DNA of 64,000 nucleotides from a bacterium (GTDB lineage: Bacteria; SZUA-182; DTGQ01): the NCBI GenBank assembly GCA_023512255.1, contig JAILZY010000001.1:57647-121646 (forward strand). The letters run 5' to 3'. Both the position numbers and the translations under genes were made by a program. The notes under the pieces were generated by a model. That model was not told where the DNA came from, ran no database searches, and was given only the letters and a program-made list of their open reading frames with translations. Positions 1-9,526 of the stretch are shown here, one piece after another; position 1 is the stretch's first letter, and each line of letters opens with the position of its first letter.

Positions 1-1
1 G

Positions 2-85
2 ATCACAATTTCAGGGGAAGGCCAAGGTAGCCAATTTTTTGACCACATGCCGGCTATCAATCAATTTTTCAGTAGGCTTAATTAA
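2..85 (+). CDS. C-terminal end of a gene running in from the left edge (partial)
   Basis: An open frame enters from base 2 and ends at TAA 83-85, giving 27 residues that begin ITISGEGQGSQFF and end NQFFSRLN. There is no start in the window. The composition looks protein-like, and a strong hairpin follows 25 bp downstream, as expected after a gene end. The family cannot be recognised from so short a tail, and chance openness cannot be excluded. Confidence 0.35.
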   Translation: MTISGEGQGSQFFDHMPAINQFFSRLN

Positions 86-110
86 TTGATTGATTAAATA
101 TTCTGTCTTG

Positions 111-151
111 TCGGCTAAGATCTTGTCCCTGAGAGACAATATCTTAGCCGA
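111..151. repeat. Long hairpin (17-bp stem, 7-nt loop)
   Basis: The arms TCGGCTAAGATCTTGTC (111-127) and GACAATATCTTAGCCGA (135-151) are reverse complements except for one mismatch, around the loop CCTGAGA. The hairpin lies just after the partial gene that ends at 85. No clear T-tract follows on either strand, so it could be a Rho-independent-like stop, a stabilising 3' hairpin, or a palindromic element. Confidence 0.6.
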
Positions 152-331
152 AAATCATCCTTCTCTTCGATTATTACGTGATGAGGATGGAAAAGGTTCA
201 TGGAAAAGCTTCTCAAAAGCAGCCGAAGCGAATCATTTTTTCTCCTGTGAATGACCGATGTAGGGAGATAAAGATGTCAAAAAGGGAGAAAAGTAGCAGG
301 TAATGAAAATAATTTGAGGAGATTTAAGGTG

Positions 332-1165
332 ATGCAAGCCAGATTGGTAGCCGATCAAAAGATTGAAGACAAAAATTTTACTATAATTCTTGCTATTTTT
401 ACTATAATCTTTGCTATCCTCATAGCAGCGACAGAGCCGTTTCTCTCCGCTGCCTGGGGAGCAGGAAAGAAACCGATCCAACAAGGCCAAAATTTAAAAC
501 TTGTGAATAACTCCCCTGAGGAGACTAAAAAAAGGAGCCGAGAGATGAAACAAGAGAGCACAAAATATGAATTGCCTCCACTACCATACGACTATAATGA
601 GCTAGAGCCGTATTATGATCAGGAAACCCTGCGTCTTCACCACGACAAGCATCATGCCGCCTATGTGAAAGAGCTAAACCTTACGGAGGAAAAACTGGCT
701 GAGGCAAGAAACACAGGAGATTATGCCCTAATCAGGCACTTGGAGCGCACCCTTGCCTTCAACGGATCAGGGCATATCCTCCATAGTATCTTCTGGACCA
801 ATATGGCCCCTAACCCCGAAGGCCGCCTGCGCACTCCATCAGGCGCACTGGCTGATCAGATTACCCGTGACTTTGGCAGTTTCGAGGCCTTTAAAAAACA
901 GTTTAGCGCGGCAGCTATAAGTGTTGAAGGCAGTGGCTGGACCATCCTCGGCTGGATGCCAGAATTTGGCAAGCTGCTTGTTTTGGAAGTTGAAAACCAT
1001 CAGAATCAGACTCTGTGGGGGATAAAGCCGCTTCTGGTAGTGGATGTCTGGGAACATGCCTATTACCTCAGATACCAAAACCGCCGGGCGGAATGGATTG
1101 AAAACTGGTGGTATCTGGTCAATTGGGACGATGTGGCCAAGCGGTTTGAGCAAGCTCGGCGATAG
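332..1165 (+). CDS. sodA: Fe/Mn-family superoxide dismutase with N-terminal membrane/export segment
   Basis: Converts superoxide to oxygen and peroxide. The catalytic part starts near residue 78 (KYELPPLPYDYNELEPYYD). All four metal ligands are visible: the first His of LHHDKHHAAYV, the last His of GHILHSIFW, and Asp and His of VVDVWEHAYY. Gly at the FNGSGH position and Gln in VENHQNQ resemble the manganese type, but metal choice is an inference. An extra N-terminus of about 75 residues carries a hydrophobic stretch (FTIILAIFTIIFAILIAA), suggesting a membrane-anchored or periplasmic enzyme. I chose ATG 332 because GAGGAG lies 10 nt upstream; an in-frame TTG at 314 precedes that RBS. Monocistronic or first of a short plus-strand run with the next two genes. 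Confidence 0.92.
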   Translation: MQARLVADQKIEDKNFTIILAIFTIIFAILIAATEPFLSAAWGAGKKPIQQGQNLKLVNNSPEETKKRSREMKQESTKYELPPLPYDYNELEPYYDQETLRLHHDKHHAAYVKELNLTEEKLAEARNTGDYALIRHLERTLAFNGSGHILHSIFWTNMAPNPEGRLRTPSGALADQITRDFGSFEAFKKQFSAAAISVEGSGWTILGWMPEFGKLLVLEVENHQNQTLWGIKPLLVVDVWEHAYYLRYQNRRAEWIENWWYLVNWDDVAKRFEQARR

Positions 1166-1255
1166 GCTTATAAAACTTGTGTATGCCAGGAGAGTATCTC
1201 AAACTGCCGCGAGGTTTTAAAATAAATAAAACAAGCACTTCAACAAAGAGGAGAG

Positions 1256-1918
1256 ATGATGCTCTTTCGTGACCGAACGGATGCCGGACGGCGGCTTGCT
1301 CAGTACCTTGGGCACTACCAGGATAAAAATCCCCTTATCCTGGCTATGCCACGGGGCGGCGTAGTGGTCGGTTTTGAAATCGCCACCAGCCTGAAAGCTT
1401 CGCTCGATGTAATCGTGGCTCGCAAAATCGGCGCCCCTGGTATGCCAGAGTATGGTATCGGAGCCGTTGCTCCAGGGGGAGTTCTTATTTTGGATGAGGA
1501 CTCCATTAGGCTGCTTGAGATTCCGAAGGAAGAAATAGACCTAATCACCGAGCGGGAGAGAGAGGAGATGGAGCGGCGCATCAGGCGCTACCGCCAGGGG
1601 CGTCCCATGCCAAAGGTGCAGGGGCAGACCGTGATCCTAGTGGATGATGGCATCGCTACTGGAGTAACAGCCAGGGCAGCGATCAAAGCTATCCAAAAGC
1701 AGGAGCCAAAATGGCTCGCTCTGGCTGTCCCAGTATGTGCCCCGGATACGGCCAGACTACTCAAAGCCGAGGTTAATGATTTTATCTGCCTTGCAACCCC
1801 TGCTGATTTTCGGGCCATCAGCCTCTGGTATGATAACTTCCAACAGGTCTCGGATGAGGAAGTGGTGAATCTCCTCCATCGCTCCTGGCATGGCAGCAGC
1901 CAGGAGCCGAAAGCATGA
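1256..1918 (+). CDS. Phosphoribosyltransferase-fold protein (COG1926 type)
   Basis: A type I phosphoribosyltransferase-domain protein of the predicted group often found near stress or erythromycin-esterase-like genes; its substrate is unknown. An early PRGGVVVGFEIA segment (about residue 32) and the PRPP-binding loop VILVDDGIATGVTARAAI (about residues 124-141, normally DDxxxTG) are diagnostic. The length of 220 aa is usual. The start ATG (1256, or the adjacent 1259) follows AGAGGAGAG closely. It lies 90 bp after the superoxide dismutase gene and may be cotranscribed with it. A basic, Glu/Arg-rich helix (EREREEMERRIRRYRQ) links the two halves. Family assignment is firm; function is not. Confidence 0.85.
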   Translation: MMLFRDRTDAGRRLAQYLGHYQDKNPLILAMPRGGVVVGFEIATSLKASLDVIVARKIGAPGMPEYGIGAVAPGGVLILDEDSIRLLEIPKEEIDLITEREREEMERRIRRYRQGRPMPKVQGQTVILVDDGIATGVTARAAIKAIQKQEPKWLALAVPVCAPDTARLLKAEVNDFICLATPADFRAISLWYDNFQQVSDEEVVNLLHRSWHGSSQEPKA

Positions 1919-1990
1919 GTTTTGAGGACGCTTGGTATGGTCATAAACCGCCGGCAATGACAGCGTTTGAAAATCAGGAGCGCATAACCA

Positions 1991-2410
1991 ATGTGGCCAC
2001 TGACCAAAGAGAGCGAATATCTTTTCGTCTACGGCACCTTGTTAAAAAGCCAAAACCATCCCATGCACTCTATTTTGGCTAACTATGCCAATTTTATTGG
2101 TAAAGGAGCTACAAGAGGCCGGCTTTACCGCCTGGAGGAATATCCGGCTGCCGTGCCTTCAACCTCAGCCTCAGATATTCTGTGGGGAGAAGTCTACCAC
2201 CTTGGAGATCAGGCGCCTACAGTTCTCAGACTCCTCGATCAATATGAAGGCTGTGGACCTGATGATCCGCAGCCAACAGAATTCTGTCGCCAACAGACCA
2301 CTATCTCCCTGGAAAACGGACAAACGATCACAGCTTGGATTTACTGGTATAATCGCCCCACCCATGGGCTAAACACTATCCATTCAAGGGACTATCAGGA
2401 ACTATTATAG
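1991..2410 (+). CDS. Gamma-glutamylcyclotransferase-like (AIG2/YtfP) family protein
   Basis: The start of the protein has the family signature YLFVYGTLLKSQNHP (YGTL loop, near residue 11). The expected glycine-rich GRLYRLEEYPAAV segment and the acidic WGEVYHL...LLDQYEGC region follow; the Glu of LLDQYEGC is the likely catalytic acid by family comparison. At 139 aa it has normal length. Members cleave gamma-glutamyl amines or dipeptides to 5-oxoproline; the substrate here cannot be told. AGGAG at 1977-1981 sits 9 nt before the ATG. It follows the phosphoribosyltransferase gene by 72 bp on the same strand and converges on the lipoprotein gene that ends at 2456. Confidence 0.85.
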   Translation: MWPLTKESEYLFVYGTLLKSQNHPMHSILANYANFIGKGATRGRLYRLEEYPAAVPSTSASDILWGEVYHLGDQAPTVLRLLDQYEGCGPDDPQPTEFCRQQTTISLENGQTITAWIYWYNRPTHGLNTIHSRDYQELL

Positions 2411-2455
2411 TGAGTTAGTGAGTGAATTTACTGTACTCTCTAAATTACTCTCTTT

Positions 2456-2866
2456 TTACTCGGCCACCCGGGCCAACGTCATAGAATTTTTCGATGTTGG
2501 CTCAGTCAGCCTGATGGTATCATTTCCCTGAAATTCAACCTGAAATTCTTTTCTCAACTTCTCTCCCCTGAAAAATTGAATCCGCCCTCCCTCAACCACC
2601 TTGTAGGTGCCAGGGATGCTTTGCTTTTCCTTTTTATCATTAGTAAATTCCATCATACAGGTATGGTCCTGATTTAAGATATAGGTAAGATCTTCAGGAG
2701 GATTCTCCTGAGTAGGATCAGCGTGATCAAGTTTCCATTTCCCTACCAGCTTCTGTTCCATTTCTGTATCTGCTGAGGAAGAGGCTGATTGTTTGGAATT
2801 CGTGCACGAGCAAAGAATAATAGTCAAGACAAAGCTCAAGGTGAGCAGGATAGCGACCTTTTTCAT
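2456..2866 (-). CDS. Small lipoprotein of unknown function (lipocalin-like)
   Basis: Reads MKKVAILLTLSFVLTIIL then CSC, a typical lipoprotein signal with lipobox ILCSC, so the mature protein should be lipid-anchored at Cys about 20. The remaining 117 residues include LVGKWKLDHADP and repeated short beta strands ending in TIRLTEPTSKNSMTLARV, a pattern seen in small lipocalin-like domains; the family is inferred. I chose the ATG at 2866 because GGGAGG lies 6 nt upstream; an earlier ATG at 2881 would place that RBS inside the gene. A perfect hairpin separates it from purL, so it is probably transcribed on its own. Confidence 0.75.
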   Translation of the reverse strand: MKKVAILLTLSFVLTIILCSCTNSKQSASSSADTEMEQKLVGKWKLDHADPTQENPPEDLTYILNQDHTCMMEFTNDKKEKQSIPGTYKVVEGGRIQFFRGEKLRKEFQVEFQGNDTIRLTEPTSKNSMTLARVAE

Positions 2867-2903
2867 GACTAAACCTCCCATTGAGGGGAAAATCCTTTTG
2901 ACT

Positions 2904-2939
2904 AAGGGGAAAACCCTTTTGAAAAAGGGTTTTCCCCTT
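2904..2939. repeat. Perfect 17-bp palindromic hairpin (family C, copy 1)
   Basis: Arms AAGGGGAAAACCCTTTT (2904-2920) and its exact reverse complement (2923-2939) surround a 2-nt loop. On the minus strand it follows the purL stop and is preceded by ATTAAAAGTTTTAGGA. The same prefix and the same arm length and loop, but a different arm sequence, occur at 29641-29700. It probably ends purL transcripts, yet lacks a good T-tract. It looks like a dispersed palindromic repeat. Confidence 0.7.
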
Positions 2940-2983
2940 AAAAACCTCTTTCCTAAAACTTTTAATAACCACTTCTAATAACC

Positions 2984-5900
2984 TTAATTTCCCTTACTGT
3001 GGCTTAGAATCCAGTCCCTAGCATTGACAAACAACCTCACCCAAGGCGTAACCAAATGCCAGCCCCTGTCAGCCAAAGGATAATATCCCCACTGCCAGGG
3101 GAAAATAGCCCGCTCAGGATGAGGCATCATGGCCAGATGCCGGCCATCGGCAGAGCAGACAGCCGCAGCCTCAAACTGAGAGCCGTTTGGATTGGCCGGA
3201 TAGTAAGAGGCTGAGTAGGTAATCGGAATAATGTACTCTTCCCTGCTTCCGCCAAAGGAGAACCTTCCCTCGCCATGAGCCACCCAAATGCCAAGACATG
3301 TCCCCTCAAGCCCCTGAAGCAGGATGGCCGGAGAAGGAGCAATGTCTACGGTCAAGAATCGGGATTCAAATATCTTCGACTTATTGGGCAAAAGCTTTGG
3401 CTGTTTGCTCTCTTCATAGTCAGGATAAAGCAGATTTAATTGGGCCATCAATTGGCAACCATTGCAGATGCCAAGGGATAGGGTATCCTGACGCTGATAG
3501 AAATTCTGAAGCACAGTGCGAGCTGTCTGGTTATAGCGAAAAATACCAGCCCAGCCCCGGCCAGAGCCAAGAACATCAGAGTTAGAAAATCCCCCGCAGA
3601 AGACAATGAACTGAATATCAGACAGGGTCTGTCGCCCGCTGGTGATATCAGTGGTGGTTACATCCAGAACCTCAAATCCTGCCAAGTGCAGGGCATAAGC
3701 CATTTCCCGATCCCCATTGGTTCCCTTCTCCCTGATAATGGCGGCCCGTGGCGTAAACTGAGGGGAGGAATCCGCAGCAGGTGGCCGGATAAGCTCGGCT
3801 GGATCAAAGTCAGCCGGAAAGACAAAATTTTTTAGCGGAGTGCCAAAATGACTAAATCCCTCATCAGCTACATCAGGATCCATCTGAAGCCGATCCATCT
3901 CATAAGAGGTCTTTTGCCAAACCTTGCGCAGCTCTTCCATGCTGACCCGAAGACTCCCGCTCTGGGTTCTGATGGTCAGATCATCAAAATCAGGTCGGGC
4001 AATTGGGTAAAACTCCATCTCTTTGGGCAAATAGCTCAAAATTCTCTCCTGGGCGCCGAGCTGGTATTGAATAATCACCCCCGGCCCCTCGAAAAAGAAG
4101 AGATTTTCAGGGAAATTGATCTCAAGACCACAATTTCCAGCAAAGGCCATCTCACACAGAGCAGTGATTATCCCGCCGGCGGAAACATCATGCCCGGCCA
4201 GAATCAGCCCTTGGCCAAGAAGGAGCTGAATGGTGTTAAAGCAGGTCCTAAAGAGCCGAGGATGACGAATGTCTGGCACCTGCTCAGTGCGCCCCCCCAG
4301 TTGATTATACACCTGAGCCAGGCTGCTTGTGCCAAGACAGGCCAAAGGCTCTTCAGGCAATTTCTGGAAGGGAATATAGGCCAGCCCGGTTTTCTCCACA
4401 GGCTTTAGATCAGGAGTAACGATGTGAGCAAGGTCATCACACCATCCGGCTGCGGTAACAATAACCGTGCCTGGCGAGCGAACAACCATCCCTGAGGGGT
4501 ATTGCTGAGACATGGACAGGGAGTCCTTCCCTGTTGGCACGGCTATCTTAAGCTCCAGACAAAGCTCACCCAAGGCCCGAGTTGCCCGGTAGAGATTGGC
4601 TTTTTCTCCTGGCTGATTGTAGGGCCACATCCAATTGGCACTCAAGACCACCGAATCAAGCCCCTTGGCCAGAGGAGCCCAGAGAATATTCAGCAGCGCC
4701 TCAGCCACAGACATCCGAGCTCCAGCCTCAGGACTGACCAGCCCAATGATTGGATTATCTCCCATCCCCAGCGCGACCCCATGATTTCCCGTATAATCAA
4801 GGGCTTTGACCGCCACATCAGCCAAAGGCAACTGACATGGGCCGACCGTCTGCTGCTGAGCCACAAGACCTCCTACCGAGCGATCCGCTTTATGAGTCAG
4901 CCACTCCTTACTTGCCACCTTGGTCAGCCTGAGCACTCGGCGAAGGTGCTCCTCCAGCGAGGCTTTGGGAATAGTAACCTGGGGGAAACTCACCTCAACG
5001 GTTTCAGCCTGAATTTCAGTTTTAGGGAGATGGCCGAACAAAAACTTCAACTCAAGGTTAACAGGATCAGCCGAGGTGTGGCTTCCATCTGCAGCCATTG
5101 CCTGCTTGCTTTCTCGCCGGAAAATCAGCCGTCCGTCCCCAGTGCAGGTTCCGACCACAAAACATGGACAGCGCTCCCGCTCAGCTATTTTGAGGATGCG
5201 CTCGACCGCTTTCTCCGGAACAATCAATCCCATGCGCTCCTGCGATTCATTGCCGATGATCTCAAGGTCAGACAGGGTAGGATCACCCAGGGGCAGCCGG
5301 TCCATGAAAATAATGCCGCCACAGCGCTCGAGAAGCTCAGCGAAACAATTGAAATGGCCTCCCGCACCATGATCATGCAAGGAGATGATGGGATTGCTAT
5401 CAGCATCCTCAGCCAAGGCCCGGATCACCCGATAAACCCGCTGCTGCATCTCGGCGTTAGCTCGCTGGACAGCGTTCAATTCAAGTTTCTTTTCCATCTG
5501 GCCCGTATTGACCGAAGAAACCGATCCGCCAGCAATACCGATCCGGTAGTTATCTCCTCCCAACAGAATAATCTTATCCCCTTTCCTAGGCACCTTCTTG
5601 TGGGCATGCCGAAGATTAGCATGACCTACCCCGCCAGCCAGCATAATAACCTTGTCGAATCCCCAAAAGAGCTCGCCCATGCGGTGCTCAAAAGTAGCTA
5701 CGGTTCCGGCAATCAGTGGCTGGCCAAACTTGTTGCCATAGTCTGAGGCGCCATTTGAGGCCTGAATTAGAATCGTGGCTGGATCCTGATATAGATAATC
5801 ACGAGCCGGCAGCGCCTCTTCCCAGGGGAGGCCGCTTATGCGGGCATAGGAGGTAAGATATCCGGCTGTGCCAGCCCCGGGGATAGAGCCAATGCCTCCT

Positions 5901-6868
5901 CCCATGCGGTCGCGAATCTCGCCCCCTGTCCCTGTGGCCGCACCAGGGAAGGCACAGACCGTAGTCGGAAAGTTATGGGTTTCAGCCTTCAGACTTAAAG
6001 CCGTCTCGATCTGCCGTACCCTAAAGCGGCCCGCCTCATCGGGAGCAAACTGCTCAACGGCCGGCCCCTTGAAAAAGGCTACATTGTCCGAGTAGGCACT
6101 GACAATGTTAGCCGGATTCTGGAGCGAGGTCTGACGGATCCAGTCAAAGAGGGACAGTGGCTGCCTTTGGCCGTCCAGAATATATATCCCCTTGAAAATC
6201 TTGTGGCGGCAGTGCTCAGAATTGGCCTGAGCAAAACCAAACAGCTCAGCATCGGTCAGATGGCGGCCAATAGAGCGAGCATAAGAGCTCAGGTAGTCAA
6301 TTTCCCGCTCGGAAAGGGCAAGACCTGCCTCCTGACTGTAGGCGGCAATATCTTCGATCTGACGAAGGGCCGCGGGCTGCCGTCTCGGGGCAAAGATCTG
6401 ATCATCGATTTTCGAATAGAGCTCCTCAAGCATGGGATCAAAATCTGCTGCTTGCTGACCTTCTGAGGACGAAGGCTCAACCAGCCTGAATTCCTCAGCC
6501 CTAATAATGCTAGAGATTCCAGTGTTTTTCAAAATCTCCACTGCATTCGTTGACCAGGCAGTAACCATCTCCCGCCGGGGGCCGATAAATAACCCGCTTG
6601 GGGCAAAAGATGGCCGAGCCTGAAATAGCCAGCAAATCTTCTCCAAGGTTTGCTGGTCAATCCCGGCAGAAGCAAGGCCTTGGCGGACAGCAGGTTCCAC
6701 CACAAGGGATCGACCCGCCTCCGATCCGCCAAAAGACGATTCGCCAAAAGAGCAGGTTGAGCCACAATCAGCTAAATTCCGCTCAGGTGGCCGAATCTCC
6801 AGTACATAATATGTATTCTTGTTCAGATTGGATTGCAAAGTCAGAATCATGAATTTATGCTTCTCCAT
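2984..6868 (-). CDS. purL: Phosphoribosylformylglycinamidine synthase, large single-chain form
   Basis: Fourth step of purine synthesis: FGAR + Gln + ATP to FGAM. The 1294 aa match the long proteobacterial-type enzyme with its own glutaminase rather than the split PurS/PurQ/PurL form. Visible in order: an N-terminal PurS-like region; the synthase core with HCRHKIF near residue 218, [10 protein letters not shown] and GTGGEIRDR; the second half with [12 protein letters not shown] and PTGKDSLSM; and a C-terminal class I glutaminase with nucleophile Cys in [10 protein letters not shown] and His/Glu in [11 protein letters not shown]. Frame is intact throughout. The ATG start lies 67 bp from a family-A element. 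Hairpin 2904-2939 follows the stop. Confidence 0.97.
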   Translation of the reverse strand: MEKHKFMILTLQSNLNKNTYYVLEIRPPERNLADCGSTCSFGESSFGGSEAGRSLVVEPAVRQGLASAGIDQQTLEKICWLFQARPSFAPSGLFIGPRREMVTAWSTNAVEILKNTGISSIIRAEEFRLVEPSSSEGQQAADFDPMLEELYSKIDDQIFAPRRQPAALRQIEDIAAYSQEAGLALSEREIDYLSSYARSIGRHLTDAELFGFAQANSEHCRHKIFKGIYILDGQRQPLSLFDWIRQTSLQNPANIVSAYSDNVAFFKGPAVEQFAPDEAGRFRVRQIETALSLKAETHNFPTTVCAFPGAATGTGGEIRDRMGGGIGSIPGAGTAGYLTSYARISGLPWEEALPARDYLYQDPATILIQASNGASDYGNKFGQPLIAGTVATFEHRMGELFWGFDKVIMLAGGVGHANLRHAHKKVPRKGDKIILLGGDNYRIGIAGGSVSSVNTGQMEKKLELNAVQRANAEMQQRVYRVIRALAEDADSNPIISLHDHGAGGHFNCFAELLERCGGIIFMDRLPLGDPTLSDLEIIGNESQERMGLIVPEKAVERILKIAERERCPCFVVGTCTGDGRLIFRRESKQAMAADGSHTSADPVNLELKFLFGHLPKTEIQAETVEVSFPQVTIPKASLEEHLRRVLRLTKVASKEWLTHKADRSVGGLVAQQQTVGPCQLPLADVAVKALDYTGNHGVALGMGDNPIIGLVSPEAGARMSVAEALLNILWAPLAKGLDSVVLSANWMWPYNQPGEKANLYRATRALGELCLELKIAVPTGKDSLSMSQQYPSGMVVRSPGTVIVTAAGWCDDLAHIVTPDLKPVEKTGLAYIPFQKLPEEPLACLGTSSLAQVYNQLGGRTEQVPDIRHPRLFRTCFNTIQLLLGQGLILAGHDVSAGGIITALCEMAFAGNCGLEINFPENLFFFEGPGVIIQYQLGAQERILSYLPKEMEFYPIARPDFDDLTIRTQSGSLRVSMEELRKVWQKTSYEMDRLQMDPDVADEGFSHFGTPLKNFVFPADFDPAELIRPPAADSSPQFTPRAAIIREKGTNGDREMAYALHLAGFEVLDVTTTDITSGRQTLSDIQFIVFCGGFSNSDVLGSGRGWAGIFRYNQTARTVLQNFYQRQDTLSLGICNGCQLMAQLNLLYPDYEESKQPKLLPNKSKIFESRFLTVDIAPSPAILLQGLEGTCLGIWVAHGEGRFSFGGSREEYIIPITYSASYYPANPNGSQFEAAAVCSADGRHLAMMPHPERAIFPWQWGYYPLADRGWHLVTPWVRLFVNARDWILSHSKGN

Positions 6869-6932
6869 TTCGTACCATACCGGTACCGCTGTTAACGCTA
6901 TGGAGCGAGACAGTTATAAGCCATATCACAGT

Positions 6933-7053
6933 CGCTCTTATTTATTAGCTACCATTATAAGAGACATAACCCTAATAAGAGCTAAGCCCCTTCGAGGGTT
7001 TATAGTTGTTCTGATATACCTTGAGGGTTTATAGTGTCTGATATATAAGAGCG
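6933..7053. mobile_element. MITE-like element, family A, copy 1
   Basis: 121 bp starting CGCTCTTATTTAT and ending ATATATAAGAGCG, so the ends are inverted repeats. The flanks are the identical 8-mer ATCACAGT on both sides, a target-site duplication. It is inverted relative to copies 2-4. The interior has repeated ATAAACCC/GGGTTTAT blocks that can fold into one long hairpin and no coding capacity. Confidence 0.85.
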
Positions 7054-7236
7054 ATCACAGTTATAAGCCATAATCATTCCGCAGAGCTTATTTATAAAGC
7101 TTATTATAGTGAGGCTATTATAATATCGTAGCAGGCTAAAGGCAAGGGGAGTAAAGCTTCTCCGAGCAAAGTTGGATCATTTCTACAACATTTTTATAAT
7201 CGCTAGGAGTGAATAGGCTCTCTCAAGCTTTATCCA

Positions 7237-7268
7237 CTTCCCCCGATGGGAAAACCCTTCGGGGGAAG
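7237..7268. terminator. GC-rich hairpin after the repeat-protein gene
   Basis: CTTCCCCCG (7237-7245) pairs with CGGGGGAAG (7260-7268), with an inner GGGaaaaCCC stem. It lies 115 bp past the stop of the minus-strand gene 7383-8198. There is no T-run on the minus strand and only a short CTTTT on the plus strand, so termination is a guess. Confidence 0.45.
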
Positions 7269-7382
7269 CTTTTGGGGATAAAGCATGTTAAATCATGTTA
7301 AGTAAAGCTTAAGTAAAGCATGTTAACTTCTAAACCTTAACGGCCATCCCACCCCTGGATAGGGGGAATAGGCTATCAAGAC

Positions 7383-8198
7383 TTAAATCACCGGAGTGGT
7401 TAGCGTTACCCGGAATTTCCCTGTTTCAGCTACCACGCCAGTACCCAAGGTCAGGGTGTAATCGCCGCTTATTTCAGTTGGAGAAATAAGAGTGGCCACT
7501 ATATCAATGTTAACTAATTTGCCACCTGCAAGGCCATTTGAGCCGCTTAAGGTTATCTGCCCATTGAGGTTTTCTCCCGTTACACTCACCAAGGTTGGGA
7601 GAACGAGGTTGCCGATCAACTGAACATATCCTGAAAGTGCGGTCGTAACCACAGGATCTACCACCAGATTAAGGGTCATGGTCCCCGAGGCGGTACCGTT
7701 ACTCCACAGCCCCTGCCACAATCCTGTCTGCTCAGCTAGCCCATACCGTAAGCCGCCAAGACCATATAGACCACCCAGTAACCCTAGTCCGTAGTATCCA
7801 CCACCATACAGCCCACCATATAATCCTAGACCATAAAGCCCGCCATAGAGACCCAGGCCATAGAGCCCACCATATAAACCACCATACAGCCCGCCATATC
7901 CGTAAAGACCATATCCACCATAAAGACCATACCCGCCATACAGCCCACCGTACAGCCCGCCATACAATCCTAGACCGTAGAGGCCGCCATATAGCCCACC
8001 ACCATATAGGCCATACAGGCCGCCGCCATATAATCCACCTCCATAACTGCTGGCTAAACCGCCTACGCTATAGCTGCTATAATAGGCCTGTGCTAAGGGC
8101 GCTTGAGAGAGTACGGTGAGCGCGCAGAAAAGAAAACCAAAAACAAGCATACACAGCAACTTCGATTTCAAATTCGATTTAGGGATAAGCCTCATCAT
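7383..8198 (-). CDS. Secreted Gly/Tyr/Leu-repeat protein
   Basis: Starts with a Sec signal peptide (KLLCMLVFGFLFCALTVL, cleavage near AQA-YYSS, residue 38). Residues about 45-150 are a low-complexity tract built from GLYGG, YGGGLYG and GYGLYG units, almost only Gly, Tyr and Leu. A compact domain follows (about 155-271), opening with TGLWQGLWSNGTASGTMTLN and ending in alternating beta-strand-like segments (GDYTLTLGTGVVAETGKFRV). AAGGAG lies 7 nt before the first ATG. I recognise no family. Gly/Tyr-rich repeats are known from adhesive, structural or cell-surface proteins; a surface matrix or adhesin role is inference. It is transcribed alone. Confidence 0.8.
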   Translation of the reverse strand: MMRLIPKSNLKSKLLCMLVFGFLFCALTVLSQAPLAQAYYSSYSVGGLASSYGGGLYGGGLYGLYGGGLYGGLYGLGLYGGLYGGLYGGYGLYGGYGLYGYGGLYGGLYGGLYGLGLYGGLYGLGLYGGLYGGGYYGLGLLGGLYGLGGLRYGLAEQTGLWQGLWSNGTASGTMTLNLVVDPVVTTALSGYVQLIGNLVLPTLVSVTGENLNGQITLSGSNGLAGGKLVNIDIVATLISPTEISGDYTLTLGTGVVAETGKFRVTLTTPVI

Positions 8199-8240
8199 GT
8201 CGATCTCCTTCCATCGTGATTTGAGCCTGTTCGTATAACT

Positions 8241-8277
8241 ACTTATGAAACCACCCTTTACTTATGAAACCACCCTT
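8241..8277. repeat. Tandem duplication, 2 x 18 bp
   Basis: ACTTATGAAACCACCCTT occurs at 8241-8258 and again at 8260-8277, separated by one T. A third partial unit (TAATGAAAACACCCTA) follows. One of many exact two-copy microduplications in this window. Confidence 0.9.
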
Positions 8278-8605
8278 CCTAATGAAAACACCCTATCCTA
8301 ACCCTTTCTGGTTAAAGAGAAAGAATCCGATGGAGACACTTTTTCAATATTGATACCAGAAAAAAACAAATTTTCGGCTGATTTCGGCTGATAAATGAGC
8401 AGGAGGAGAAGATGATGAATTATCCATGAAATCTCAATAAGTAAAAGAAATTAAAATTGCCTGCTGGAAAGATACATAGTCCTTTTTAAGGCCGATAAAC
8501 CCTGTCATAAAAAGATCTTAGTCATAAAAGGTATTAACGCGGGCCGGTATAAATTTTATTTCCAGGGCTGTTTCCTTATGAAATTAGGTGGAATTTCCAA
8601 TTAAT

Positions 8606-8635
8606 TTGACATAGTTTATTTTTATCTGCTATTAT
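8606..8635 (+). promoter_or_regulatory. Sigma70-type promoter for the outer-membrane barrel gene
   Basis: TTGACA (8606-8611), an 18-bp spacer and TATTAT (8630-8635), in an AT-rich setting. The -35 is a perfect consensus match and the -10 matches 5 of 6. Transcription would start near 8642. Confidence 0.65.
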
Positions 8636-8775
8636 TTATTTATTACTTATATTCTATAAATCTATTAATAAAAGATTTTTATTTACAATTTTACCATTTA
8701 AAATTTTTGCCACTATCAGACCCTAAAATACAAATTATTAAAAAATGTAAAAAATGAGATGAGGATACGAAGACA

Positions 8776-9480
8776 ATGAAAAGAATGCGAAAACGGACAT
8801 CAGCTTCTTGGATAGCAACTGTTGCCTTGGCTTTAGCTTTTTCCCTCTCTTACCCCCATGTAAGCTACGCGGAGAGGTTTGCGGATATCATCCTCGGTGG
8901 CTCACTCAGTATGGATGAAACAATAACCATCTCGGCCGCTCCCCAGGCAAAAGCCACCGCAAGGGTAAGTTTTGGCCGCTCCTTTATCATTGGCTACCGA
9001 CTCGGGGGCTGGAGCGAGAAGCACCGCTGGGCAGGGTTTGCTCTGGATGCCTCCCTGTTTCAACAAAGTATTGATGGTGGAGACATAGAGATTATACCGC
9101 TTTCTGCTCTTCTGATGCTCAGGCTGCCCCTTCTGAAGAGCGATGCCCATCCCGCAGGCGAGCTATGGCCATATATTGGCCTTGGGCCGAGTATCTTCTT
9201 TTCAACCATTAACTATAATGTCAGGGATTCAGCCATTCCTGCCCTGCTCCATCAACCTATCTCCGGCACCTATTCCGATCGGGCCGCAGATGTTGGTCTT
9301 GATCTGCGAGCAGGAATCGCCAAAATGCTTCCCCACTACCCTCCCCTTGCGGTCTTCGGAGAATACCGCTACAGCCAGTTTAAGCCAGATTTTGAAGAGG
9401 ATGTTCTGGGAACAGAGGTCAAAATAGCCACCAAGCTCACTACCCATCATCTGCTGGTAGGCTTTACCTACCGATTCTGA
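8776..9480 (+). CDS. Outer-membrane beta-barrel protein
   Basis: A 234-aa exported protein: basic start MKRMRKRTSASW, hydrophobic core VALALAFSLSYPHVSYA (signal peptide to about residue 32), then alternating strands typical of an eight-stranded barrel (SFIIGYRLGGWSE, LWPYIGLGPSIFFS, LAVFGEYRYSQFKPDF). It ends HHLLVGFTYRF: a terminal Phe with alternating hydrophobics is the BAM-recognition signature of Gram-negative porins. The layout resembles OmpW/OmpA-barrel-like proteins of unknown ligand. It has its own promoter (8606-8635). A family-A element lies 46 bp after the stop, followed by an Ig-like-domain lipoprotein, so both neighbours are cell-surface genes. Confidence 0.85.
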   Translation: MKRMRKRTSASWIATVALALAFSLSYPHVSYAERFADIILGGSLSMDETITISAAPQAKATARVSFGRSFIIGYRLGGWSEKHRWAGFALDASLFQQSIDGGDIEIIPLSALLMLRLPLLKSDAHPAGELWPYIGLGPSIFFSTINYNVRDSAIPALLHQPISGTYSDRAADVGLDLRAGIAKMLPHYPPLAVFGEYRYSQFKPDFEEDVLGTEVKIATKLTTHHLLVGFTYRF

Positions 9481-9526
9481 TCGGTCAAGGACAACACAGG
9501 CGGCCAGTAAACAGAGGAAACACAAT

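Larger units (their letters stand above)
6869..7382. other. Non-coding intergenic region between purL and the repeat-protein gene
   Basis: No credible gene. It contains the family-A element 6933-7053, a hairpin 7237-7268, and a cluster of short direct repeats (AAGCATGTTAA, AAGTAAAGC) at 7283-7328. Before the element inserted, the site was already a tandem duplication: ACAGTTATAAGCCAT lies on both sides. The purL promoter should lie in 6869-6932, but I cannot point to convincing -35/-10 boxes. Confidence 0.7.
8199..8775. other. Divergent AT-rich intergenic region
   Basis: 577 bp between two divergent exported-protein genes. It holds a 19-bp tandem duplication (8241-8277) just upstream of the repeat-protein gene and a strong plus-strand promoter (8606-8635) that leaves a leader of about 130 nt before the barrel gene. 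The 8636-8760 leader is very AT-rich; I see no known riboswitch fold in it. Confidence 0.6.

Noticed and set aside
1915-2100. About 55-codon frame starting ATGAGTTTTGAG at the end of the phosphoribosyltransferase gene
   Set aside because: It overlaps the start of the gamma-glutamylcyclotransferase-like gene in another frame and has no good ribosome-binding site; no family resemblance.
4502-5746. 414-codon plus-strand open frame opposite purL
   Set aside because: It lies wholly within the intact purL gene on the other strand and has no recognisable motif; it is a coding shadow.
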